In this document: piece by piece, positions 17,233-25,936 of the stretch
Position numbering within the stretch: position 1 is the first letter of the stretch
How the letters are laid out: each line of letters starts with the position of its first letter
Source: Chryseobacterium sp. Leaf201
GTDB lineage: Bacteria; Bacteroidota; Bacteroidia; Flavobacteriales; Weeksellaceae
DNA: 64,000 bases
Direction: 5' to 3'
NCBI RefSeq assembly: GCF_001421435.1
Contig: NZ_LMKA01000123.1
Span: 36,141 to 100,140, forward strand
Made by a program: the position numbers and the translations under genes
Notes under the pieces: model-generated
Told to the model about the DNA's origin: nothing
Seen by the model: only the letters and a program-made list of their open reading frames with translations
Databases searched by the model: none

Positions 17233-18500
17233 ATAAAATCAAGTGATTTTTCCAGGGCAACCCCTCTGGAACCTTTTAACAATATATTTTCAGAACGGAT
17301 TTCATGCAGCTTCAGGTATTCTGTAAGTTCTGCTGTACTTTCAAAAGCGGTTGCTGATGAATTAACCTGCCTGAAGTTTTTCCCGACAGTAATAATCTGG
17401 TTAAAACCGAGCTTTTGGGCATAGTTAAGAATATTTTCATGCTCTTTTTGGCTTTCCTCTCCAAGCTCAAGCATATCGCCGATAATAATGGTTTTTGAGC
17501 CATCGAAAGTAATGAAGTTATCCAGGGAAGCAATCATTGAACTGGGATTGGCATTATACGTATCCAGAACCAATGTCCGTCCTTCTTTTTTTACCACCTG
17601 TGAACGCATGTTGGTTGGCGTATAATGTTCAATGGCTTTTTTAATATGTTCAAAATCGATTCCGAAGTGGAGGCCCAGGCTTGCTGCTGCACAGAGATTG
17701 GTAAAATTGTATTCTCCGGTCAGTTTCGATACGGCTTTTATGCCCTGATATTCCAACCCTACAAAATGGTCTTCCGAAACCAGTTCAAACTGGTAATCCG
17801 AAGTATCTTTCCCGAAGGTAACGGTTGGGGAATAGCCTTGTGTCTTTTCTGCCTGAACCGGATCATTTTCATTCACAATGATAGTCCGCTGATGGCTGAT
17901 AAGATAATCATACAATTCAGATTTTCCTTTAATAACGCCTTCAAACCCGCCGAAGCCTTCCAAATGGGCTTTCCCGAAATTGGTAATATATCCGAAATCC
18001 GGCTGTGAAATGGAACACAGAAGCTCGATTTCCCACTGATGGTTGGCCCCCATTTCGATCACGGCCATTTCATGTCCGGACCTGACGGAAAGAATGGTCA
18101 GCGGAACCCCGATATGGTTATTCAGGTTTCCTGACGTATACTGAACACTGAACTTTTCAGACAGAACTGCATGGATCAGTTCTTTCGTCGTGGTTTTTCC
18201 GTTGCTGCCGGTAAGCCCGATAACCGGAATCTGAAGCTGTTTCCTGTGATAAACCGCAAGTTCCTGAAGAAGCTCTAACGTGGAACGAACATAGAAAATA
18301 TTTTTGTCTGTATTTTCAAAGTCCTGATGTTCTACAATGACAGCCAGGGCCCCTTTGGTTATCGCTTCATCTGCAAAGGCGGCAGCATTGAAATTATCAC
18401 CTGAAAATGCAAAAAAGAGATCGTTCTTTTCAATTTTCCTGCTGTCAATCGTTACGTTTGCGGACTGTAAAAACAAAGGGTAAAACTGTTCTGTATTCAT
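17229..18500 (-). CDS. murF: UDP-N-acetylmuramoyl-tripeptide--D-alanyl-D-alanine ligase
   Basis: 423 residues, normal for Flavobacteriia MurF. The ATP-binding loop GLTGSNGKTTTKE lies near residues 109-121, then NNHIGVPLTIL and EMGANHQWEI of the Mur ligase central domain. The C-terminal domain reads VLDTYNANPSSMIASLDNF and IGDMLELGEES. It adds D-Ala-D-Ala to the UDP-MurNAc-tripeptide in the cytoplasm, the last soluble step of peptidoglycan precursor synthesis. It is downstream of gldJ but separated by a terminator and has its own promoter element 4 nt from its ATG. Confidence 0.95.
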   Translation of the reverse strand: MNTEQFYPLFLQSANVTIDSRKIEKNDLFFAFSGDNFNAAAFADEAITKGALAVIVEHQDFENTDKNIFYVRSTLELLQELAVYHRKQLQIPVIGLTGSNGKTTTKELIHAVLSEKFSVQYTSGNLNNHIGVPLTILSVRSGHEMAVIEMGANHQWEIELLCSISQPDFGYITNFGKAHLEGFGGFEGVIKGKSELYDYLISHQRTIIVNENDPVQAEKTQGYSPTVTFGKDTSDYQFELVSEDHFVGLEYQGIKAVSKLTGEYNFTNLCAAASLGLHFGIDFEHIKKAIEHYTPTNMRSQVVKKEGRTLVLDTYNANPSSMIASLDNFITFDGSKTIIIGDMLELGEESQKEHENILNYAQKLGFNQIITVGKNFRQVNSSATAFESTAELTEYLKLHEIRSENILLKGSRGVALEKSLDFI

Positions 18501-18504
18501 GGTT

Positions 18505-18512
18505 CAAAAATA
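18505..18512 (-). promoter_or_regulatory. -7 element 4 nt before murF start codon
   Basis: Minus-strand TATTTTTG-AACC-ATG. It is fused to the T-tract of the gldJ terminator hairpin, so part of the match may be due to that T-run. Confidence 0.45.
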
Positions 18513-18513
18513 A

Positions 18514-18543
18514 AAAAACCTTCCAGAATTCCGGAAGGTTTTT
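18514..18543. terminator. Intrinsic terminator of gldJ
   Basis: AAAAACCTTCC and GGAAGGTTTTT form an 11-bp stem around AGAATTCC, followed on the minus strand by a T-run. It lies between the gldJ stop (18567) and murF. Confidence 0.85.
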
Positions 18544-18566
18544 GAAAATTATTTTGATAATATTAT

Positions 18567-20162
18567 TTATCTTCTTGTTCTATTCTTATCGTTAGCTCTG
18601 GCATCCTGGGCTACACGGAATCCAATCCATCCGTACGCTTTATCCTGGCTCTTGTATCTTCTTTGTCCCGGATCCAGCCAATATGCCGTATCCTGCCAAG
18701 AACCTCCTTTTACCACTCTGATATCATTAGTAATTTCAGATGTTCTTTCTTTTCTGTCTTTCTGTAAGATTACTTTTCCGCCTCCGTCTACAATAAACCT
18801 TGATTTAGGCGCATTGTACATGTCGTATGAGCTGGCAGAATCAGATGCACTTCTGTAATCCAGAGAAGACATTCTGTCTCCGTCTCTGTAGTTTCTGTAA
18901 TCTGCAATGGTTTCTCTTTCAAACTGACCCGGTAAATTTCTGTAAACCAGTCTTCCGTCTGCTAAAGTATCATATTTGATATTGCTTTCATCTACCATTT
19001 TGTAAGTTCCGTCTCCGTTTCTTACGATAGCCTGAGGCATGTTTCCTCTGTAGTAATTGAAGTCACTGAAGTCTTCATCGATGATTGGTCTGTATACGTC
19101 AGCCGTCCATTCTGACACGTTTCCGTACATACCGTAGATTCCTAAATCGTTAGAAGGGAACTGTCTTACGTCTGAAGTCTGAGCTGCTCCGTCATTTTTC
19201 CATCCTGCGATCCCGGAGTAGTCACCGGCTCCCATTTTGAAGTTTTCAAGGAACATCCCTCTGTCTCTTCCTTTGGTACCTCTTAACTGTTCAATTTGAG
19301 GTTCTTTACCTAAGTATCTGTTGTATTCTCTGTTTTTAGCAAGGCCTAAAGCTGCATATTCCCATTCCACTTCGGTAGGAAGTCTGAATTTCTGAACCAT
19401 TGCAGAACCCGGAGCCCTGTTGGCAGACAATAGTCTCTGGTTGGTTGTTTTCATACCAGATTTCTGCTGCATTCTTTTCTCATTGATATATCCCTGCATC
19501 TCAGGATCATTCGATTTGAATTTATCCATATTGAATGCCGTTCCACCCTGGTTGTTGGATTCGTTGATATATAAATCTTTAGCGATGATACCGGCTTGCA
19601 TTAAAGCTTTCTCATTGGCTCTGTCTGACAACCATTCGCAGTATCTGTTAGCCTGAGTCCATGATACCCCTACTACAGGATAGTAATCAAACTCCGGAGA
19701 ACGGAAATACGTCTCGTTGTAATCATTTCTAGATAGTTTGTTGTCCCACAATAAGGTATCCGGCAGTGCACCGTTATAGATTTCCTTAAAGCTCGGATCG
19801 CTTGGAGGGAATACATACTTCAACCATGTCAGGTATTCGCGGTATTCGTAGTTAGTAATCTCAGTTTCCCCGATAAAGAAAGAACTTACCTGCATTCTGC
19901 GTGGCGAGTTATTCCAATCGTGCATAACATCATCTTTCACTAATCCCATTGTAAAAGTTCCACCTTCTACATATACCATTCCCGGCCACCCTTTCTGCTT
20001 TTGTTGCTTTCCTGCAAAAAACCAACCTTGTTTTTCGTTTGGTTTCCAACCTGTTTTGCTGACAAACTTTTTCGTTCCGCCACCATTGTTAGATCCTCCG
20101 CAACTGGTTAATGCAAGTGTAGAACTTAATGCTATTAATGAAAACAACTTTAGTTTTTTCAT
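18567..20162 (-). CDS. gldJ: Gliding motility lipoprotein GldJ
   Basis: 531 residues from the ATG at 20162. This start puts MKKLKLFSLIALSSTLALTS before the lipobox Cys21, whereas a longer reading to 20252 would add 30 residues ahead of the signal peptide. The mature protein is a formylglycine-generating-enzyme (SUMF1)-like domain: YVEGGTFTMGLVKDDVMHDW, GETEITNYEYREYL, FRLPTEVEWEYAALG, YGMYGNVSEWTADVY and ending VVKGGSWQDTAYWLDPGQRR. GldK is a paralogue, but the GGTFTMG/DDVMHDWNN version and the position divergent from porU-porV and next to murF match GldJ of Flavobacterium. GldJ is an outer-membrane-associated component needed for gliding and for stable type IX secretion. Confidence 0.88.
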   Translation of the reverse strand: MKKLKLFSLIALSSTLALTSCGGSNNGGGTKKFVSKTGWKPNEKQGWFFAGKQQKQKGWPGMVYVEGGTFTMGLVKDDVMHDWNNSPRRMQVSSFFIGETEITNYEYREYLTWLKYVFPPSDPSFKEIYNGALPDTLLWDNKLSRNDYNETYFRSPEFDYYPVVGVSWTQANRYCEWLSDRANEKALMQAGIIAKDLYINESNNQGGTAFNMDKFKSNDPEMQGYINEKRMQQKSGMKTTNQRLLSANRAPGSAMVQKFRLPTEVEWEYAALGLAKNREYNRYLGKEPQIEQLRGTKGRDRGMFLENFKMGAGDYSGIAGWKNDGAAQTSDVRQFPSNDLGIYGMYGNVSEWTADVYRPIIDEDFSDFNYYRGNMPQAIVRNGDGTYKMVDESNIKYDTLADGRLVYRNLPGQFERETIADYRNYRDGDRMSSLDYRSASDSASSYDMYNAPKSRFIVDGGGKVILQKDRKERTSEITNDIRVVKGGSWQDTAYWLDPGQRRYKSQDKAYGWIGFRVAQDARANDKNRTRR

Positions 20163-20326
20163 AGTCGATATAAATATTTTCAAAGTACAAAGAAAAAATA
20201 AATTATTCAATAAATCAAGTAAACATTTGATTTTTTTGAAAAACGTTAACAAATTAATTTTATTGTATCACAATTTAATTATAAAATTTTCATTTATTTT
20301 GTAATTCAGAAATTTCAATCATCAGT

Positions 20327-23300
20327 ATGAAACAAAAAATCTCGATTTTATTCCTAATAAGCTTTGTATCAACGCTCTGGGCTCAAAGAATCACCATTGA
20401 ATGGGATGGCTCCAAAATCCGGGACTACGGTGACACAAAATTGAATCTTCCTAATTTCAAAAATGAAGGATTTTCATTCAGCCAAAATAACATTTTTATA
20501 ACAACCAAACAACAGATCGGGGAAAAGCAGGTGAAAGTTTCTAATCCTGTCTGGGAAAATGTTTCATCAAGAGATCTGTTCGATATGAGCAAAGACCTTC
20601 TTCCTGAATACGAGGTTAAAGATGCAGTGCATTATTACCTTGAGGGGGAAAGTTATGCAAGCATTAATGTATCGCTGTTCAAAAAAGTAAAGGGACAGGT
20701 CCAGAGATTATCTTCTTTTGAAATTTCAGAGACTAATCTCTCGATCAATGCGGGCAGCGCTTTAAAGGTAGGCACCACCAACAATCCCCTTTCAACCGGG
20801 AATTTCTATAAAATAAGGGTAGACAAATCCGGGATTTTCAGGATTACCCGACAGTTCCTGCAGGATAACGGCATCAACCCTTCTTCCGTAAATCCTAAAA
20901 ATTTGAGAATTTACGGAAACGGAGGCATTATGCTTCCTGAGCATAACCAGGACACCAAATACAGCGCGCTTCAGGAAAATGCCATTCAGGTAGTGGGAGA
21001 AGATGACGGCGTCTGGAATGATAATGATTATGCCCTGTTCTATGCCCAGGGGCCGAACGGCTATAATCTTTATAACACTTCGAACGGAAACGGTTTTAAG
21101 AGAACAGATACCCGAAGTGACACAACTGAGCACTTAAAAAACATTTACGAAGACTATTCATACTACTACATCAATTTTGACAAGGGGCCCGGCAAAAGGG
21201 TTCTGCCTGTAGATGTAAATTTACCTTCTACGCCGCTGATCACGAGATACGACAATTACCAGTTCATCAACAATGACCAGAAAAACCTGATGAAGGTAGG
21301 AAGAACCTGGGTTGAAGATACCCCTTTTATCACTGATAAAACAGTTACCTTTACTACAGCCACGCCAATTCAGGGGGGCGATGTGATCCGGTACAGAGCT
21401 CAGGTAATCGGCTATAAATCCCAGAAGAATACTATTACGGTTAATATCAATAATCAAAATTCTGTTTCATCGATTGTTCCTCAGCCTGATCAGAGTTCCA
21501 CCTACGAATTTTACCCTGTACGGTATTCCGGTACGGTTACAGGAATAAGTGGAACCCAGCTTACGTTCAATCTTAAGCCCGATATTTCAGTAAACCCTAA
21601 CGGGACTTTCTATCCGGATTATTTTGAAGTGCAGTATAAAGACAACCTGACTTTTAACGGGACCCAGATGAACTTCAGGGATTTCTCACTGGCAAGCGGA
21701 AGCAATACCACCTACGGATTCAGTGTATCCAACGCCTCTGCTGCAGAGCAGATCTGGGATGTTACCGACATCACCAATGCCAACAGAAGGGTGAATAAAG
21801 CAGCCGGAAACGCGACGTTTAATTTTGCATATACAGCAGCCAACACAAGTTTCAACAATGAATTTGTAGCTTTCAGGGCCGACGCCGCTTTCAGTCCGCA
21901 GTTTGTAGGAAGGATCAACAACCAGAATCTTTCCGCATTACAGAACGTGGATTACCTGATCATTACGGTTCCTGAAATGATGGGGCAGGCACAGCGTCTG
22001 GCCAGTTACCATCAGACGAAAAACAATTATAACGTACAGATTATAGACACGGATAAAATCTATAATGAATTCGGAAGCGGAAGCAGAGACCTTACAGCCA
22101 TAAGAGATTTTGTAACAAAACTGAACACGCCGACCGGTACTTTAAAATATGTATTTATCTTAGGGGATACTTCCTACGATTTTAAAAACAGGGTAGCCAA
22201 CAACTCAAATGTAGTAACCAGCTACCAGAGTGAAAACTCCATGGATGTGGTGAGGTCTTTTGTTACGGATGATTATATCGTGATGACAAAACCACAGACC
22301 AACCAGTTTATAGAGTCCAACCTACCCGATCTTCCGGTAGGAAGACTTCCTGCAGGCAATGTAACGGAAGCTTCCAATATGATTGACAAAACCCTGGCAT
22401 ATTACAACAGCCTGGGCGGACAGTCTACACCTTTCGGGGAATGGAAAATGAAACTGGATTTTGTAGTGGATGATGATAATGACACCGGCACACCGTTCCA
22501 TACGATTATGAACAATTCCCTGGTTACGGTTTTTGAGCAGAACAACCAGAATCTTAAAGAATACAATGTAAGAAAATTATATCTTGATGCTTTTCCTGCA
22601 CAGAGTACCGCAGGCGGACAGAGATACCCACAGGTTAACCAGGCCATCTCCAATGATATCGGCAACAGCCTTTACATTTTCTACTTCGGACACGGAGGGA
22701 TTAACGGATGGGCGCAGGAAAGGGTTTTAACTTTATCTGAAGTTCAGAACGCCAATAACTTTTCCAATGTATACAGCAGATTCCCGTTTGTATCAACCAT
22801 CACCTGTGAATTTACCCTTTGGGATGAGCCAGACACTTCTTCGGCCGGAGAACAGTTTATCAAGCTGAAACAGGGAGGCCCTGCAACCATGATTACTTCC
22901 AGCCGTGCCATTGACGTAGGGTACGGTATTGATTTTACGAACCTGTATACCCAGAATATCTTTAAGCTGACCAATGACGATTTTGAAACATTGGGTTACG
23001 CCCACCTGAATGCAAAAAAACAAAGGGGTGCTTCATCCGAACATTTAAAGGTAAATTTCCTCGGCGATCCTGCCATGAAGCTGAGCAGGCCTAAAAGATT
23101 ACTGGTAATTGATAATATTGAGACCCCGGTTCCGGGACTGATCAGAGGTCTGGATTTTGTGAAGGTGAAAGGCCATGTCAACAATCCGAACGGAACAGTT
23201 AACACCAATTTCAACGGAAGGGTTGTCATCAACATCTTCGATAAAAAATTAAATAAGAATACGCTAAATAATGACGGAGGCCTTACTCCGGTTCTTCAGT

Positions 23301-24223
23301 ACACGGAAGAAGGAAGTGCCATTGTAAAGGCATCGGGAACTGCCGTAAACGGAGTGTTTACCGTAGAATTCTACGTTCCGAAGGACATTAATTATGCGGT
23401 AGGGGAAGGAAGAATCCTAGGATACGCAGATAACAAGGCAGCAGACGTATTCAATAACCAGGCAGTACAGGTAGGCGATATCAACCCGAACGGGATCAAT
23501 GACAACGAACCGCCGAAAGTAAAATTATACATGAACAATACCAACTTTGCAGAAGGCGGTATTACAGACCAGAACCCGATGCTGCTGGCATGTGTTACAG
23601 ACGATACGGGAATTAATTCCACAGGGTCTGGTATCGGTCATGATATTACAGTATATTTGGACGGCCAAATTATCAATACCGTTGTGCTGAATGATTTCTA
23701 TGCATCAGGTGAAGGAAACGGGTGTCTGAGCCCGAGCCTGGCAGACTATCAGAAAGGGAATGTAAGCTACCCTTTCAGGAATCTGGCGGTGGGACAGCAC
23801 CAGTTGACATTTAAAGTTTGGGACATAAACAATAATTCAACAACTGCAACGTTAAACTTTGAGGTTAAGGACGAAGCCGATCAGCACCTGGTCATCAACA
23901 GACCGCTGAACTGGCCCAACCCATTTACCAACAAAACGTATATTCATTTTGAACATAACTGTGATGATATCCTTGATGTGAATGTCCAGATTTATACGAT
24001 AACAGGAAAACTGGTAAGAACGTTATCTCAGCCGGTGGTGGCAGAACCGTTCCTGCAGGGCTTCAGAACGCCGCGCCAGGCGATAGAATGGGACGGAAAA
24101 GATGATTTTGGGGCTACTGTTGCAAAAGGTACGTATATTTTTAAGATATTTGCAAAAAGTCAGAATCAAGAAAAATGCAAAGGAAGTGCTACAGCTGTAG
24201 AAAAAATGGTACTTTTGAAATAA
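20327..24223 (+). CDS. porU: Type IX secretion system sortase PorU
   Basis: 1298 residues. Signal peptide (MKQKISILFLISFVSTLWA), a long beta-rich N-terminal region, then a gingipain-like C25 peptidase domain. The catalytic pair is visible as His789 in YFYFGHGGINGW-type context and Cys827 in STITCEFTLW. The C-terminal ~90 residues (WPNPFTNKTYIHFEHN, and so on to VEKMVLLK) resemble a FlgD-like/type IX sorting domain. PorU cleaves the C-terminal domain of type IX substrates at the cell surface and attaches them to anionic LPS, in complex with PorV. The porV gene follows after 59 nt. Confidence 0.93.
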   Translation: MKQKISILFLISFVSTLWAQRITIEWDGSKIRDYGDTKLNLPNFKNEGFSFSQNNIFITTKQQIGEKQVKVSNPVWENVSSRDLFDMSKDLLPEYEVKDAVHYYLEGESYASINVSLFKKVKGQVQRLSSFEISETNLSINAGSALKVGTTNNPLSTGNFYKIRVDKSGIFRITRQFLQDNGINPSSVNPKNLRIYGNGGIMLPEHNQDTKYSALQENAIQVVGEDDGVWNDNDYALFYAQGPNGYNLYNTSNGNGFKRTDTRSDTTEHLKNIYEDYSYYYINFDKGPGKRVLPVDVNLPSTPLITRYDNYQFINNDQKNLMKVGRTWVEDTPFITDKTVTFTTATPIQGGDVIRYRAQVIGYKSQKNTITVNINNQNSVSSIVPQPDQSSTYEFYPVRYSGTVTGISGTQLTFNLKPDISVNPNGTFYPDYFEVQYKDNLTFNGTQMNFRDFSLASGSNTTYGFSVSNASAAEQIWDVTDITNANRRVNKAAGNATFNFAYTAANTSFNNEFVAFRADAAFSPQFVGRINNQNLSALQNVDYLIITVPEMMGQAQRLASYHQTKNNYNVQIIDTDKIYNEFGSGSRDLTAIRDFVTKLNTPTGTLKYVFILGDTSYDFKNRVANNSNVVTSYQSENSMDVVRSFVTDDYIVMTKPQTNQFIESNLPDLPVGRLPAGNVTEASNMIDKTLAYYNSLGGQSTPFGEWKMKLDFVVDDDNDTGTPFHTIMNNSLVTVFEQNNQNLKEYNVRKLYLDAFPAQSTAGGQRYPQVNQAISNDIGNSLYIFYFGHGGINGWAQERVLTLSEVQNANNFSNVYSRFPFVSTITCEFTLWDEPDTSSAGEQFIKLKQGGPATMITSSRAIDVGYGIDFTNLYTQNIFKLTNDDFETLGYAHLNAKKQRGASSEHLKVNFLGDPAMKLSRPKRLLVIDNIETPVPGLIRGLDFVKVKGHVNNPNGTVNTNFNGRVVINIFDKKLNKNTLNNDGGLTPVLQYTEEGSAIVKASGTAVNGVFTVEFYVPKDINYAVGEGRILGYADNKAADVFNNQAVQVGDINPNGINDNEPPKVKLYMNNTNFAEGGITDQNPMLLACVTDDTGINSTGSGIGHDITVYLDGQIINTVVLNDFYASGEGNGCLSPSLADYQKGNVSYPFRNLAVGQHQLTFKVWDINNNSTTATLNFEVKDEADQHLVINRPLNWPNPFTNKTYIHFEHNCDDILDVNVQIYTITGKLVRTLSQPVVAEPFLQGFRTPRQAIEWDGKDDFGATVAKGTYIFKIFAKSQNQEKCKGSATAVEKMVLLK

Positions 24224-24282
24224 TTTAAGATCATAACAATAATAATATCAACAAAAAACTGATAATATATAAAAGACAACAT

Positions 24283-25446
24283 ATGAATTTAACTACTAAA
24301 CTGCTTTTAGGGATTGGGTTAAGTGCTGGTTTTTTAGGCTATTCACAAGATTTAGGCCTTGTAAGACCGGTATTAACCGGAGCTCCTTTCTTAAGAATCG
24401 CACCGGATGCCAGAGCCGGAGGTATGGGAGACCAGGGTGTCGTTACCTCTCCTGATGCTTTTTCACAATTCTGGAATGCTGCGAAATATCCTTTCAGCAG
24501 AACAAGTTCTTCCGTGGGATTAAACTACACGCCATACATGGGGAAACTTACCAATGATGTGTTTTTATTATACGGGGCGTTCCATAAATTCTTAGGGCAG
24601 GAAGAAAGATCCACCATTTCCGCGAGTATCTATTACTTTAACATGGGGGAAGTGGATTTAACTCAGTTAGTAGGAAATGAAGTAACTTCTATGGGTACTT
24701 CAAAGCCAAATGAATTCTCTATTGACGTTGCCTACGGACTTAAGCTTTCAGATTCTTTCTCTGCAGCTGTTACCGGTAGATTTATCCGTTCAGATTTAGC
24801 CGGAGGGTTCAATACAGATACAACCCTGAGGCCGGCAAACTCTTTCGCGGTAGATGTTTCAACATACTATACTTCACCCAGGTTTTCCGGTCTCGGAAGC
24901 ATGGAAGGTAAGCTGAACGCCGGTTTTGCCATTCAGAACGTGGGTCCCAAGCTGGATTATACAGGAAATGAAGAATCAAGATCTTATCTTCCGACCATGG
25001 CCAGATTAGGGGTAGGTTATGATATGTACCTTGATGACATGAACCGCGTCGGTTTAAGCGTTGAAGGCTCTAAAATCCTGGTTCCGGGATCTGAATTTAT
25101 CGGGAATGACCCGAATACGAGACAGCCGATCTATGCAATCCCGAACGTAGGCCCTATCGCCGGGATCGGAAAATCATTCAAAAACCCGAACTCAATCATG
25201 TACAGTGGAGCTCTGGAATATTCTTATGACAACGCATTTGCCGTAAGGGGTGGGTATTTCCATGAAAGTGAAGAGCAGGGAGCAAGACAGTTTGCAACGG
25301 CAGGTATCGGATTGAAATACCGTTCATTCGGACTTGATATTTCTTACCTGATCAACATGTCTAAAATCAATACCGCTTTGGATAACACGCTTCGTTTCGG
25401 GCTTACCTGGAACATCGGTGATGAAACTTCCAACGTAGATTATTAA
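24283..25446 (+). CDS. porV: Type IX secretion outer-membrane protein PorV (LptO)
   Basis: 387 residues with signal peptide (MNLTTKLLLGIGLSAGFLGY). The mature start (LRIAPDARAGGMGDQGVVTS, PDAFSQFWNAAKYPF) is the conserved FadL-like hatch/N-terminus of PorV, followed by a 14-strand type barrel ending LRFGLTWNIGDETSNVDY. PorV shuttles substrates from the SprA translocon to PorU. The order gldJ <-> porU-porV is the same as in Flavobacterium johnsoniae. Confidence 0.93.
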   Translation: MNLTTKLLLGIGLSAGFLGYSQDLGLVRPVLTGAPFLRIAPDARAGGMGDQGVVTSPDAFSQFWNAAKYPFSRTSSSVGLNYTPYMGKLTNDVFLLYGAFHKFLGQEERSTISASIYYFNMGEVDLTQLVGNEVTSMGTSKPNEFSIDVAYGLKLSDSFSAAVTGRFIRSDLAGGFNTDTTLRPANSFAVDVSTYYTSPRFSGLGSMEGKLNAGFAIQNVGPKLDYTGNEESRSYLPTMARLGVGYDMYLDDMNRVGLSVEGSKILVPGSEFIGNDPNTRQPIYAIPNVGPIAGIGKSFKNPNSIMYSGALEYSYDNAFAVRGGYFHESEEQGARQFATAGIGLKYRSFGLDISYLINMSKINTALDNTLRFGLTWNIGDETSNVDY

Positions 25447-25495
25447 AAAACTTTCAGCCATGAACATTCAGTGACCGGCTTTAATTAAATAATAA

Positions 25496-25515
25496 AGTAA
25501 CCTTTATTGGTTACT
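25496..25515. repeat. Short inverted repeat after porV
   Basis: AGTAACC-TTTATT-GGTTACT, 7-bp stem, directly ahead of the stronger terminator at 25520. It may be the first half of a tandem terminator. Confidence 0.5.
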
Positions 25516-25519
25516 ATTG

Positions 25520-25549
25520 AAAAGCTCCATACAATGGAGCTTTTTCTGT
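25520..25549 (+). terminator. Intrinsic terminator of porU-porV
   Basis: AAAAGCTCCAT-ACA-ATGGAGCTTTT with further T residues: an 11-bp stem and three-base loop. Confidence 0.9.
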
Positions 25550-25676
25550 TTCATACACTGACAGTTGTCATTATTATATGCTACCGGCTGTTTGAAATAT
25601 CAGAAATTTATAATGAGCTTGGTACGTTGAATTTAGCATTGTATTTGTTAACCTGTTGTTGAATTACCGCCATCAT

Positions 25677-25750
25677 CCTAGCCCCGATAGAAATGAAAAT
25701 CCTTTTGTTGGAAAACAAAAGATTGCAATGGATAGCGGGAAACAGCTTCA
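25677..25750 (+). ncRNA. Structured intergenic element, copy 1 (Flavo-1-like)
   Basis: CCTAGCCCCGATAGAAATG ... GGATAGCGGGAAACAGC. The outer arms CCCG (25683-25686) and CGGG (25736-25739) can pair. The inner arms CTTTTGTT (25702-25709) and AACAAAAG (25714-25721) form a perfect 8-bp stem closed by a GGAA (GNRA-type) tetraloop. A second, divergent copy lies on the other strand at 30410-30492. I recall closely similar AGCCCCGATAG...GGATAGCGGGA elements as common in Flavobacteriia intergenic regions. They may be the Flavo-1 RNA motif, which I could not verify. The rest of the 490-bp gap between porV and the FUSC gene (25551-25676 and 25751-25920) holds nothing I can identify. Confidence 0.55.
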
Positions 25751-25924
25751 AAAAATAAGACTACTTTATTCCTTCCCGTTTTTTTAAGACTTTATAAACT
25801 GGTAATTTAAACCTTCAGCGCAGATTCAGGCTGATCTTTTTATCCTAAACCGCAATTTATCTTTCATTATAATATATTCATAAATTATTTAAAAATAGAT
25901 ACAGCTTTTTCATTTTTCAATAAT

Positions 25925-25932
25925 TATTTTTG
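25925..25932 (+). promoter_or_regulatory. -7 element 4 nt before the FUSC gene
   Basis: TATTTTTG-TACG-ATG. This spacing predicts a transcript starting at or next to the ATG. No clear -33 TTTG. Confidence 0.45.
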
Positions 25933-25936
25933 TACG

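Noticed and set aside
18567..20162. GldK as the identity of the SUMF1-like lipoprotein
   Set aside because: The GGTFTMG/DDVMHDW blocks, position beside porU-porV and lack of gldLMN downstream fit GldJ better.
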